From the NCBI RefSeq assembly GCF_963422355.1, contig NC_085091.1, positions 2,236,523 to 2,300,522 of the forward strand: a stretch of 64,000 nt of DNA, given 5' to 3'. This stretch comes from Corticium candelabrum. Lineage: Eukaryota; Porifera; Homoscleromorpha; Homosclerophorida; Plakinidae. A program made the position numbers and the translations under genes. Positions 53,001 to 64,000 of the stretch are shown here, piece by piece (position 1 is the first letter of the stretch; the number at the start of each line of letters is the position of its first letter). The notes beneath the pieces are model-generated. The model did no database searches, was not told the origin of the DNA, and worked only from the letters and a program-made list of their open reading frames with translations.

Positions 53001-56000
53001 ATGAGAGCTAGTTCAACAGGGAAGAGAATGTAGACAACAGGTGCGTTTCAAGCCGCGACGTTCTTGTCAGACGCAGGTATACAGAAGGACTGTGCATATA
53101 AAATATCACGTAACAGCATGAAAATTATTTTTAGATTACAGTTTATTACCATATTTGGAGAGGAGGGGAGGAGCTGAGATTGCCTGAAGTCAAATGACTG
53201 AATGCCGGTTGCCGGCAACATATAAAATCTAGTTACTTGTACATTTAGTTAGCTTCAGTTAGTTGCTGTTATTGTTAAGTATAGTTGCGTGAGTCACACG
53301 TTGATTTTTCTTTTTACCGCATTTCTTCTGCTGCATGCGTGCGTGTACTCAATTATATCCTTGAAGCGACTCGTGACATTGGGGGTCCGACGGGAACAAG
53401 GTAGGAGTAACGGAGAACGCCGGTAGTTCAGCGAAAGAGAAGACGTAATAAAAGATAGGTAGAACATGGAGCGTCTGGTGAAACTCGGTGAAAAATGGGA
53501 CTGCAAGGTAAAAAGCTGCAATCGTTTTTTGTCGAGTAGCAGTCGATTGAACGAGACAAGAGACATATAAAGAGCGTTATGACGGCAGCGAGGGTCTGTA
53601 ACTAGTTAAAGGTTGTTGTTTACACTCTTGATAACACGTTACATCACTTTTCAGCATCGGCAACAATCTTCTTATCCTATTGTATTGTATATTATAAGGA
53701 AATTTCTGTGTACAAATAGAAAATTTAACAGGAGTCGCCCATGACAACGCATAGTTTGAGCACCGGAAAGAATTTTAGATATATCCCTTTGTATGTACTC
53801 TAGGGGAATTTCTGCATATATACATCGGAAATTTGACAAGAGTTCCACCGTGAGAGCGCACTGCTTCATTGAACAGCGGCAAGAGTTTTTAATGCTATCG
53901 CCATTGTTTATACTATAGATTGCATTTGTCTAATAGGGCGCAATTTCCATGTGCTGGCTTGCTGTGGGGGTCTGTTGGTCGCGGAAAAAGGGAGTGCTCG
54001 TGCTGGGAAGGTGTTGGTGCGCAGTGTGCTAGATGCTATAAGTGGATACGTTGTCTTCTTCTGATGCTGCGCCCTCGCCTGTCTCAGCTTCTGCTGCAAC
54101 AGCCGAGACCGCCATGCTCTCATTTCGGGTGTGGAATCTTCAGAAGGTATGGAACAGTGCTCAGCAATAGCAGGTGCTAGCACTTTGATGAGATCCGGTC
54201 GCGCCTCCTTGGTCCAGAATCTGAGGACATTCGCGGGGTTGACCCTTGGAGGCTGTCCCAGCTCCAGGATTGCCAGAATTCATTGATACACTCGATCAGT
54301 TGTTTTCTGGCAAATGATGTTTGCTGGAGCAGACGCGGCTGGGGCTGCCCAGGAGGCATCTAACTTGTTGTAAGGCATTCTTATAGGCCTCAACAGGTTC
54401 CTTCACCATTTCAATATCTCTGTTGGCAAGACGGATGTTCTCGTCCGCCACTCGTTGGTCCTCTTCGGTATTCAGGTCTATTCGATGGGACATATCAGCA
54501 TTTTCATCAAAACCTTTAACATTGAACATCTGAAGCCCAGTTTCCAGTGTAGGTATATAACCCCATTTCACAACAACATCTCACGTCCTATGATACTTGC
54601 TGGAATACAACAATTAACCATCTTGTGTTTCGTCAAATACTTGAACACATGGTTGACACACTGCACTAAAAAACGGCAGCAGGTAGTCCACTCTACTGGC
54701 CAGTTCGTCGTCAATGCCATGAACAACTGTGACATTTTCACACTATACTATAGGGGTTGTTTCTCTAATAGGACACAATTTCAGCTGGAGTACACAATTC
54801 TGCAGGAGGTAATTAGCTCAATTTCCCCACACAATTATACCACTTCAGTCTCTCAATGGCTACAGGCGTCTCAGGAGCCACGAGGAGGCCAACGATACAT
54901 TGTAGGCAAAAATGAGAAGCGGATCATTTTTAAGGATCTCTGCAATACAAAACACATTTTTTGGCAGGTGGTATCATACCGCCCTCAGACCCACTATTAC
55001 CTATTAGCTATATAGTTTTTGGCCCTCAGCATTTGCACCATAACCATTGGCCGTGCTGTACAAGAAGAGACGAATCACAAAGTACTAGAACTTATAATGA
55101 AGAAACCACTTCACTGTACTCTGAAGCACGTGCCACGGTTGATTTTGTGTTTGCAAGCATATGATACAACAACATGCTACAGGAAAGGAGAAGAGCTGTA
55201 CACTGTAAATGTGTTGTCCAAAGCGTATCTGAAGGAACATGGAATTAAAGAATCAGATGATATTCTCCTTGTGCATGCTGAATTTGACTTTCTGGAATCA
55301 GTTTGCAGTGTGAATGTTCACGAAGAAAAACTCAAAGAGGTCCGAATGAAGACTGAACACAGCAGGACGCTACTGTACCCTTCAGAAGTTGATGACTAAG
55401 TCAAGACTGGCTGGACTGCTACAAAATGAGCTAATGGAATATTTAAAGCCATATTTCACTGTTTGAAATGAGATAGCTGTCTACGATAAAATCCTGTACA
55501 CTGCACGAGAAAGTTGAGTCACTTTACCAACGGACATACGCCAAGATACTATGAAGAATGTTCATACACATACACTGATGTTAATGGCGCTGTCTTAAAA
55601 GCGCCACAGTCATTCTATACTGGCCAGCCACGTCGTCAGGGTTACAAAAACCTTTATCTCATGGTGAAGTATGCTGAGCCTATGATATGAAGCAGAAAAA
55701 GAGATTGAGCAACATTCTCTTACAAAAACACCCTACCCTAGGCAAACGTTAGCATTACTTATTTGAGTTTGATGGTAAAGATAATTTTAAAATAGTGGAC
55801 TATTTCAGTAATTACTGCCAAGTGAACAAGCGGTCAAAATTGACAACAGACTCAGTCCAGTCCAGTGTCTAAAAGACTCATTTTCCTAAGCAGCTATTGT
55901 GTTTAGCAATAATGGTCCACAATTTACTCTGCACAATTCCAGAAATTGTAAAGTAGTGGCAGTTTATACATCAGACGAGTGGACTGTAGCCAAGGGTATC

Positions 56001-59000
56001 CTCAGTCTAATGGCAAAGTTGTAAATGCCATCAAAACCGTTAAAAGACTGTGAAACTAAGCCATGAAAACTGGATCAGATAAATAGCTTGTATTTCCGAA
56101 TTTTTGCAACACCTCTACAGAAGCCACGCCACCAAGTCTGGCTCACAGGCTTTTCAGTCAACACACTCAAAGTTTGTTGCCCACCCCAAACGTCTTACTT
56201 ACCCTTTCCTTGTACAGAAACCAGGTAAAGAAATTAATAAGCCATCTGACCAAAGTAATCGTTCTGCCAAAGACATGCCAGACTTACAATTAGGAGACAC
56301 GGTATACATTCAACTACTGGATTGTATACCTGGAAAAAGTTCTATAGGACCTGCCACACCGATCGTTTGAGATAGAGGTTCAAGAAACAGCCATACCAAC
56401 AAAATAGAAGACAACTCAGGAAAGTGTTGACACTGTTAGGTTGAAAAGCTCAACAACCTAAAACCTACCTGAATGGCCACATTCTACTAGCAGCACGTCT
56501 AGTCTAAGAAACCCCTTGTTTTGTCTTGTATTGTTTACGACTAGTCTCGTTTGTTTTTTGTTTTATAAGAGAAAGGGACACGTGTAAAAATGGACAATAG
56601 AGTTACAAATATCAATGCACTGGCAGTCAGTCACACAATAAATAGACACACAATACAAACATCACATACTGTAGACATCAGACAGTTACCATAAAGACTG
56701 TGTGTTTTGCCGCTATCATGCTGAATTCATAATGCAGCGTTCCAAGTATTTACTGTTATTTCCTATAAGTGTGAACTCGGAAGTGAGTAACAAGGTCAAG
56801 GCCAGGTGTACTCACTAAAAGATGAAAAACAGCTATAGTTGTACCATATTACACTGTTTAACTTAAATGGTTGCAATTGCTACTCAGTATACAAGAACGG
56901 TGTCAATCTCAGTAAACGAGAACGACATAAAACTGTTCTAATCAGACGCTGCTTAGTAGACTAGTAGTGTAATGGCGCGAAATAATAATAACATAGAGTA
57001 ATCTGTTCATCTAACAAGATAATTGGACAATGACCGTGGCATCACCCATTGTTCTGAATATGTCTTTGCTATGAAAAAACGTTATCCTCTTTGTAGGGAG
57101 GGCTGAGATAATTTAATAAACAGAAACGCCAGACCTACGGTTTTAACAATACCAAGATCATCGCAAAGGCAAAAACAGCGGAGATATTGCAGATTTCAAA
57201 GTTGACACTTATGGGGAATAGAGAGTAGTTGTACTTACCTGGCTGATTAATAATGCTGTTCTCTTGCTGTTCGGTCAACACCTTTATCAGTGACCATTTA
57301 GCACCACATTTCTTCAGTAAACATCCAATTTCCTACAAGGCCACAGTGAGTAGTCATTTCTCATTCTTCACGTAAACACAAAATATACTTACTCCAATTT
57401 TGTGTGCAAACAGTGGTTGTTCTTTAATCAGTTGCCTTGCCATTGCCCACCACTGTGTTCCCATTCCGGAGTATACAAAGACAAGGGGCCGACGAGCTTG
57501 TTCGCCCATGACTGTGCCTGTTATGCAACTTGTTGAACCTTTGTCATTGCAAATGTCATGCAGAACACTGGCCGTTTCTTGTGGAGTTGGAGCAACAACA
57601 GCTAAGCGATGAGAGTGATGATGAGCCCGAAGAGCGGCGCTGTAGAGGATATCTCTAAATATCTGAACACTGTCCGCTGTTTGAAGCAGGAAAGTAGCCC
57701 AGTTACGTGCATGTTCTTTCAAGGCAGCGGGTGAAGCTGCAGAGATTACCAAAAGCTGGGCGGAAGCCCCTTCTGTAATGTTTTCATTTCCATAATCAGA
57801 AGATGGAGTGGTCCTTATCCGACGTGGTGTGGGAGCTTCTTGCATCACAATGTGAGCATTTGCGCCACCAAATCCAAACGAACTACAGCCAATCAACGCT
57901 GGACCGTCGTGACAAGGAAACTCAGTAAGACAAGTTGGAATTTTCAGTTTCAAAGCATCAAACTAGAAAATATGCATATGATCAACACTTTGCACGACCC
58001 TATTTTAAAACGCATGTGATTGTCTTCTTACATTGACTTTCGGATTGGGATTCTTGAAATGAACAACTGGCGCTATTTGTTTCATGCGCAACTGCAGGGC
58101 GGCCTTGATAGCTCCAGCGACGCCAGCCGCACCTTCAGTGTGTCCAAAGTTGGACTTGCCCGAACCGACGTAAAGACTTGGTTGAGTTTGATCTCGACAT
58201 TTGCCCAACACTTGGCCCAGTGCGCTGGCTTCTGTTGTATCACCAGCTTGTGTTCCCGTTCCATGAGCTTCAACAACATTCACCTTATAAGGATGCACGC
58301 CCGCGTTTCTGTAAGCTCTCTCCAGTACTGCAACTTGACCTTCGTAGCTAGGCTGAGCGACACCGTACGTCTTACCGTCATTACCCAAAGCACCGCCACG
58401 TATGATGGCGTAGATGCCGTCATTATCAGCAAGGGCCATTGAAAGTGGTTTCAACACGACCATTGCCGCTCCTTCACTTCTTGCATAGCCATCGGCAGAA
58501 GCGTCAAAACTTTTACATTTGCCGTCGACTGACATCATCTGTGCCTGTGAAATGCCTATATTTAGTACAGGAAGAAGTAGAAGGTTTACTCCTCCTGCCA
58601 AGGCCAAATCACAGTCTCCGCGACGCAATGCGGCGCAGGCAAGTTGAATGGCGTAAAGTGAAGAGGAACAAGCCGTAGAGATGGATAAGCTAGGACCGCG
58701 AAAGTCAAACTGGTAAGAAATTCGGTTAGACATCATACACGGGTTGTTGCCTGAGCTAGTGTATGCGGTCATGTTTTGATAAGGCTCAGTACAAAACGCT
58801 GAATATTCTACAAAGGAATTCAATTAGCAAACAAAGAATGACGTCAATGAATTGAATTAGAACTAACCATCAGTTAGAAGTCCACTGTACACTCCTGTGT
58901 TACTTCCCCTCAGACTGCTGGCTGGCATGCCACCGTCTTCCAAAGCTTCCCAAGTTACTTCAAGAAGTAACCGTACTACAAACAATGGGATGAATTGACT

Positions 59001-59396
59001 GACATCGAAGCAGACATACATACATATACACAACTATAGTAAACATGTGTGTTTGCCTATACCTTGGGGATCCATATGACTGGCTTCAGTGGGCGACATA
59101 TTGAAGAACTTGCGATCAAAGTGATCAACAGGCGTCGTCAAGTATCCGCAACAACGGTTGTACATTCTACCAGGCATCTTCTTAATTGGGTTGTAGTACC
59201 TTGACGCGTCGTAAAAACGATCTTCAGTAGGTGTAGTACAATCAGCTCCTTCGGAAAGCAGCTTCCAAAACGCAGCCACGTCGTTTGCTCCATTTGGGAA
59301 ACGACAACCTATGCCAACGATTGCGATAGGCTGATTTCTATCATGGGCAATGGTAGAGTTGTCCTTGTTAACGTCTGTCAGTTGATGCCACATCAC
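47026..59396 (-). CDS. Type I PKS/FAS-like synthase, copy B, catalytically intact except ER
   Basis: Exons: 59396-59063, 58975-58868, 58807-58032, 57962-57393, 57332-57239, 52704-51082 and 51017-47026, in frame, about 2,498 aa. Exon count and phases equal copy A. Domains KS-AT-DH-structural-ER-like-KR-ACP-TE. KS has [15 protein letters not shown] and [11 protein letters not shown] has GHSVGE (Ser659) with Arg684 in YHRGRL, 25 residues on as in malonyl transferases, and an AFHS motif favouring malonyl-CoA. DH has [10 protein letters not shown] and HPALLD. KR has [12 protein letters not shown] and NYCAAN. ACP has GVDSI. TE has YGHSFGS and GGHNF, likely releasing a free acid. The ER-like region has [15 protein letters not shown] where GGVGxAA is expected, so it should not reduce enoyl groups. 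The expected product is a partly reduced, unsaturated polyketide or fatty acyl chain. It is unlike the cell's housekeeping FAS in its AT and ER motifs. Confidence 0.93.
53160..56480 (+). mobile_element. Decayed Ty3/Gypsy-like LTR retrotransposon
   Basis: Pieces in the plus orientation, antisense to PKS B. A TTGGGGGTCCGACGGGA stretch at about 53385-53401 resembles a tRNA primer-binding site. At 55019-55399 an RT/RNase-H tail reads [20 protein letters not shown], then NVLSKAYL. At 55905-56050 integrase remnants read NGPQFT and [18 protein letters not shown] in different frames. At 56104-56370 an integrase C-terminal part reads [19 protein letters not shown]. Stops and frameshifts are many, and paired LTRs are not defined. 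A region at 54180-54570 has open frames of unknown nature. Confidence 0.7.
56751..57234. mobile_element. MITE, CTACTGTCTRTTCCCC family, copy 2
   Basis: Inverted relative of 39665-40032. The ends TTTACTGTTATTTCCTATAA and TTATGGGGAATAGAGAGTAG enclose an interior with GATCATCGCAAAGGCAAAAA and CAGCGGAGATATTGC. It ends about five bases from the 5' splice site of PKS B exon 5 (57239). Confidence 0.75.
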
Positions 59397-59487
59397 CGTT
59401 ATTGAGTCATCGGGTCACTATACTCCAACTGTTGCTGCTGACTGTAGATGTTTTGGTGACTAACTAGACGACGATTACGTCTTTATG
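59397..59487 (-). promoter_or_regulatory. Conserved 5' flank of PKS B
   Basis: Homologous to 32957-33060 as described for PKS A. Here the first block reads TGAGTCATCGGGTCAC, which includes an AP-1/CNC-like TGAGTCA; copy A has TGATTCA at that place. Function is inferred from conservation between two copies only. Confidence 0.5.
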
Positions 59488-59672
59488 TATAGTTAATGAG
59501 CCATTTGAATCATTGTAACCTAGAGTACATTGTAACCTGTGAGGTGCTAAAAATGCATATTAAGAAAACCTTCAACTCTGACACCGCGTTCAATTAACAA
59601 TCCAAGACTTGCCTAAACGCTCTAACGACTGTGTGCCTACCCCTGTCCATGTACCCTCTTTGTCGGTCGACA

Positions 59673-59756
59673 ATGGAGAACGACTGCGACTTCCAGCCGT
59701 CCAAACGTTTTGCTGTGCTTCTTGGTCCTCAAGAGCAGCTAGATTATTCTACATGA
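59673..59756 (+). pseudogene. Short repeated N-terminal frame (MENDCDFQPSKRF)
   Basis: A 27-codon frame plus stop begins MENDCDFQPSKRFAVLLG. It recurs at 62653 in closely similar form. Such MENDxDFLPSKRF starts occur in transposon-associated animal proteins, which is from memory and not checked. No downstream domain follows, so it is probably a fragment of a repeat family. Confidence 0.35.
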
Positions 59757-61196
59757 TTAATTAATTTTAAAGAAGAATGAAGCAATTAAGCACTTGAAAT
59801 GCAAACCCTCGATAGAGGCGCTTTTGACTGACCTCTTCTGGAAGAGACTGGAAAAGCGAGAGATTGATTGCGCATGCTCAGTTAGAGCACGTATGGATCT
59901 CAGGGCAGTTGCTGCTTGCGTAAATTGCGCTCTAGAACTCTAGCATCTTCAAGCCAGGAGCTGAAAGAGTCTTTCGGAAGAGGAAGACTGTCAATCGAAC
60001 GCCTCTTCCATTCCATTCCCCCTGTCTTCCAGTTTTGGAAGAAGTTGGAAGAGGTCAACAACACACACTAGGCAGCTATGAATTAGTCAGAGACAATTAG
60101 AAAGCGTGAGAAGAGGACTGGACACATTGAGTGGAGAAATACATTGTAAAACGCAATGGACTTCCTTACTCATTTAGCAGCAGTAGATACATTTCCTAAA
60201 CAATCGGCAACCATCTTCTAGACTACGCCGGTTTTGATGATAAAGAAATACGTCACAAGAACCCCTACTAAACTGGAATTACATGTAATAAGCCTTGACC
60301 TGTGACGTGTTGCGGTTGTGGTCACTTGACCTCTTAACTCACACAGAACGCTAAAGGTTACAAGTATGCGATAGAGAACAGCAAATTATGCAGTCTCCCG
60401 TAAGGTATCATGTTTTGACTTTTCACACCCATTATCCCTACGAACCACGGGGGCCACGGCCCAAATCACCAGGCTAAACGGCTACAATATTTATCATAAA
60501 ATAGGTCATCATGAAACGAGCTATAAGAATCGAAAAGAACGAGGAGCTCCAGTAGACGACAGTGCAAAAGCTACAGTTACATGTGCTTTGTAATGCGTCT
60601 AGAGCACGTACCCAAACGGCCAAACGGCTAGCGTTTCTGTACGTCTGCCAACGACGGAATCGCAAAGAATGGTTTAAAAATCAGACACCTGTAAATCTGT
60701 GTTGACCAGAAACTCGGAATTGCAGAACGGCGATCCATGGTACCCAAACGGTCAAATGGCGTTACTGTGTTTTTGTTATTTAATTAATTAATTAATTAAT
60801 GACAGAAGAGTGTAATCCCAGATACCTGCGTGGCAAACGGTCTTCTAGAGCTGTGAGAACCTTGTTCCATGAAGTGTGAATAACGCCTTTTTGTGAACTT
60901 CCACCAATTTATTAGAACATCTTGGTGGCCAACAGCCTTCTAGAGACAGTGCTTCCTACTTCAAAGAACACTTAACGGCAAGCAACCTACTTAGACGCTC
61001 GAGATGAGCTAGAATAAAACGACAATAATCAGTCGTCCTGTTTATTAAAAGTTAATTAATTAGAAGACAGTATCCACACTTCATCCTACAAGCTAAATGT
61101 AACACAAATCGAGAAGAAAGTTGACCACCGGTCCCTTAAGAAGTTCAAATCAAGTACACACTTTCGAGAGCAAGGTAGGTGTTCGATGCACAGTCA

Positions 61197-61665
61197 GGTT
61201 CCCCCGAAGATGTTATTGTTGCAGGAGAGCAAGGATTGGTTTGTTTGTACAATGGGAAACCTGCAGAAGGACTTGATTCGCTACGTTAAACGCGTTTCTG
61301 CGAGAAGGTGGCTACTAAAACAGCTCATATTCAACCACAGACTCTGCCACCCACTTCAGCTGCAGCAAAGTACCACAGTCTCCATGTATACTTTCAAATA
61401 CAACAATGAAAGGTTCTGGGGTTGAACTTACGCCAGTAGAATAGGGGTGGAGAGAGAGTGAAGAAGGACTTAAGCCAGTTCAGAGTGACTCGCCTCCAGC
61501 TCCTGATGAGCTCCTACGTACGATATGGTGTAATTGTCAGACTGATTGCAATACATTAAGGTGTGCATGCAAGAAGCACCATGTGAAATTCTCCCCTGCC
61601 TGTAGCAACTGCAGAGGATCTGGCGGTATAAACGCAGACCGGCTGACATATGAAGGTGTTGATGT

Positions 61666-61704
<39 letters not shown>

Positions 61705-61722
61705 CAATAACATTGATTGAAT
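61197..61722 (+). pseudogene. Remnant of a Cys-rich transposon-associated protein
   Basis: In shifting frames it reads PEDVIVAGEQGLVCLYNGKP, then LPPTSAAAKYHSLHVYFQIQ and stop, then SDSPPAPDELLRTIWCNCQT, continuing through CKKHHVKFSPACSNCRG to an Asp-rich tail encoded by (GAT)n. The Cys/His-rich tail resembles C-termini of uncharacterised proteins associated with animal mobile elements. It has at least one frameshift and stops. The function is unknown. Confidence 0.5.
61655..61703. repeat. (GAT)n microsatellite
   Basis: About 14 GAT units encode the Asp-rich tail of the remnant at 61197-61722. Confidence 0.9.
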
Positions 61723-62210
61723 AAATAATAATTATTGACTATAGTACCTATTACATCTCATAAATCCGTTATCTACTTATTATACTTTATAGCCTTTACA
61801 GGTAAGTAGTTGAAACAAACACAGAAAGTTCAAACACATTTACATTCCCACAAAAACATTGGTATATATACAATAAAAGATGGTGTAGAATCGGCAACAA
61901 GTGTGTTAGCGTATCACCACTTTTTGACACTTTCCCTGCAGATATTCCTTAAGACTGAGTATGTTATAGAGAACACTTTTCTGTATACGAAACAATAATA
62001 GTACAGGCATTTTGTGACAAACTTTGAGTCAACCTTAAACTAATTGCAACACAAACTTTTTCAAGTGTGAGCGATTTGAAAGTGTCATATGGTTGTTACG
62101 TCATAGTGGAATCATTATTGAAAGTGATCGAATGGCGTCGGATCAGCGTGAAATCTCAGCGAAAGTATAGTTCAGGTACATTCAGATATATTGGCAGTTT
62201 CGAATAATGT

Positions 62211-62326
62211 AAAGCCTGGTTCACATTTACGATGACGCTGACGCTGACGCTGGAATAGAACAAAGGATGCCGCCCACGTCAAGGCGGTGTCTTTGATGTT
62301 GACGTCAAAATTGTGAACCAGCCTTA
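62211..62326. mobile_element. MITE, GACGTC-rich family, copy 2
   Basis: The ends AAAGCCTGGTTCACA and TTGTGAACCAGCCTTA are inverted repeats. The interior has GACGCTGACGCTGACGC and the family block AAAGGATGCCGCC.ACGTCAAGG shared with 5655-5815. Confidence 0.75.
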
Positions 62327-62652
62327 TCTCGCCACTCAATGTGTCCAGTCGCCTTCTCACGATCGATGGTCATTGGCTCCGGCTAATTACATTCAAGCTG
62401 CATAGCAGCCAACTTTAGTGCTTCTTCGTTTACTAGGTAATAGAGCATGACCCGGTACGTTGTAGGGATCTATCATTCGATGAAGTCGATAATTTATCAA
62501 GTTGCTAGGTCCGAGTGGCTGAGGGTCACTAACATATTGATAGATCTCGTTACAAACCATGCTCTAATAGGTTTAGAATATGTCACGTGACCGATACATG
62601 TAGTGTGATTGCTGAATTTAATCTGATGGCAATTTTGAATCTGTTGTTGACA

Positions 62653-62727
62653 ATGGAGAATGACTGCGACTTCCTGCCGTCCCGACGTTTCGCTGTGCCT
62701 CTTGGTCTTGAAAAGCAGCCAGATTAA
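62653..62727 (+). pseudogene. Second copy of the MENDCDF short frame
   Basis: A 24-codon frame plus stop, MENDCDFLPSRRFAVPLG, is the counterpart of 59673-59756. The similarity includes the upstream GACA and extends to TTGGTC; downstream the copies differ. Confidence 0.35.
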
Positions 62728-63720
62728 TTGCACCCTGCAGGGTTTAAAATTCTCCAAATTTGGTGGTCGCCAGAGCAATTAAAACTAAAAACACGCCTAC
62801 TTTTTTTACAACCACGCCTACTTTTCCTATTTAGGTGTGCGCACATTACATTTCTGAAAGTAAACATCCGGGATTTGAAGGTGTGGTTTTTTCTCTGGTC
62901 CTTACTGTGGCACTCGTAGAAATTAAATGTGGTTTAAATAAGATGTAACAAAGCAACTACCCATAAACCCTCCTAATCTCTGACCTGAAGTCTATGAGAA
63001 AGATCAGGCTTTTGTAATAATATCTCGTCACGTGATAACGTTTGGCACATTGAGGTAATTAGCCCAACCTACTGTCTCAGGTAAGGTTTCCAATTACACT
63101 TGGGAGAGTAAACAGTAGGTAGTAGAGTTTCAGATAATAGCGCTGAGCTGTAACTTACAGCCTACAGGGTCAGTGCACTTTCCGTCCACTCAATTTTTCA
63201 ATTTTTTAGTTTGGTTAAAAATTGAAAAGTACATGGTGTATTTCAATTTTTGGACCAATTTTTATTCAAAAATTACAAATTACAAAGTTGAAAATTGATT
63301 TACTACATATAAGAAAATCACAAATACAAAATTGAAATGACAGTTGCACTTTCCGGCTAAGTATATTCTATCTAATCTTCAGTGACAGCACCTAGACGTA
63401 ATAAAGCAATTTGATGATTGACACTGTCTCCTTCAAGTTGCACATTCAAGGTGACAATCTCAAGTAACAGACTAATAAATAGGGGTTAGCAGTAATGATC
63501 TAGGATTCTATAGGGAAGCAAATTTTTTTGTTCAGCTGATGTGGCGTCTCGAATTTGTTGATTGTACACAATTGCGCTAGTAGAGAGATTCAGTTTGTAA
63601 CACACCTGCAGGTATAGAAAAGGTGCACCTGAACTTGCGCCAAAGCGATTAGAATTGTTGCACAGATTTAGCTAACTTAATTAAGCATAGCACAGTTCAC
63701 CTGCCATTGCTTTAAGCGCT

Positions 63721-63840
63721 AAAGCCTAGTTCACAATACGACGCTGACGTTGACGTTGACGCTGACGATGACGCTGGACGTTGACATTGACGCTGACGCT
63801 GACACTGACGATGACGTTGTACCATTCACAATATTTTTCC
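63721..63840. mobile_element. GACGCTGACGTTGA-type MITE end, probably partial
   Basis: It starts AAAGCCTAGTTCACAATACGAC and continues with many GACGTTGAC/GACGCTGAC units. CCATTCACAATATT at 63822-63836 may be an inner inverted end. The other terminus may lie beyond the window. Confidence 0.5.
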
Positions 63841-64000
63841 GTGAGCGTCAGGAGACGTTGGTCAGCACCTGTCTGGATACTCGAGCGTTGAGCGCATGCT
63901 AACGCACGTTATTGTAACACCACGTGTGTATCGTAGATGGACGAAGAAATTGTAATTCTTCTACTTCTCATTCGTCGCCGTAGGCGTAGAGCTAGAGAAT

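Larger units (their letters stand above)
52705..57238. other. Expanded intron 5 of PKS B
   Basis: The same intron is 335 bases in copy A (30492-30826) but 4,534 bases here. The growth is explained by a Ty3/Gypsy-like remnant and a MITE. Similar words (GCAGTCAGTCACA.AATA.ATAGACA) lie on both sides, at about 52761 and 56623, and may be a duplicated insertion site or repeat ends. Confidence 0.7.
59488..64000. other. Gene-poor region with transposon debris
   Basis: I find no supportable host gene. Recognised contents are two copies of a short repeated frame, a degenerate Cys-rich protein remnant, a (GAT)n run, TTAA-type repeats at 60780-60801, AT-rich ATTTTTCAATTTT low complexity at about 63190-63340, and two GACGTC-family MITE copies. 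Confidence 0.5.

Noticed and set aside
24772..59396. PKS genes from a bacterial symbiont or contaminant
   Set aside because: Each has six spliceosomal introns with conserved phases and sits between animal genes on one contig.

Overview
The window is nuclear DNA of an animal. Every long gene is split by GT-AG introns, and the genes encode animal families: vigilin, a MASP/C1r/C1s-type complement protease, and a Patched-domain protein. Short introns mixed with many foldback elements and MITEs, plus a type I polyketide synthase encoded in animal DNA, suggest an early-branching marine invertebrate. A sponge is my best guess, but the sequence alone does not prove it.

Layout. (1) 509-16450, minus strand: a complete vigilin (HDLBP) gene with 15 coding exons that I could join in frame (about 1,264 aa). 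Its introns carry CA/TG and tetranucleotide repeats, a 1.2-kb foldback element and several MITEs. (2) About 16.4-17.3 kb: a short divergent promoter region with three CACGTG boxes. (3) 17259-22821, plus strand: a nine-exon CUB-EGF-CUB-Sushi-Sushi-trypsin protease (about 684 aa). Intron 1 holds a decayed non-LTR retroelement. (4) 24772-32956, minus strand: type I PKS/FAS-like gene A (7 exons, about 2,511 aa). (5) 35058-38092, plus strand: a two-exon Patched-domain RND-type membrane protein (about 890 aa). (6) About 40.3-46.7 kb: a large palindrome interrupted by a 3.3-kb hAT transposon with a perfect 5-bp target duplication. (7) 47026-59396, minus strand: PKS/FAS-like gene B (7 exons, about 2,498 aa), a paralog of A with the same exon structure. 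Its fifth intron is swollen by a Ty3/Gypsy-like remnant and a MITE. (8) 59.4-64 kb: no recognisable gene, only mobile-element debris.

The most notable system is the PKS pair. Both proteins read KS-AT-DH-(structural region)-ER-like-KR-ACP-TE, the animal FAS layout, but with PKS-like motifs. In both, the glycine-rich nucleotide motif of the ER is gone, so products should keep double bonds. Gene B keeps every other catalytic residue I looked for. Gene A has an intact reading frame, yet its acyltransferase has lost both the nucleophilic Ser (GHS to GHG) and the malonyl-binding Arg (to Cys), and it has changes beside the KS and DH motifs. A may therefore depend on acyl loading in trans, for example by B in a mixed dimer, or may have a new role. 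The transporter-like Patched gene lies between the two copies. All domain calls are by eye from motifs; no database search was run.
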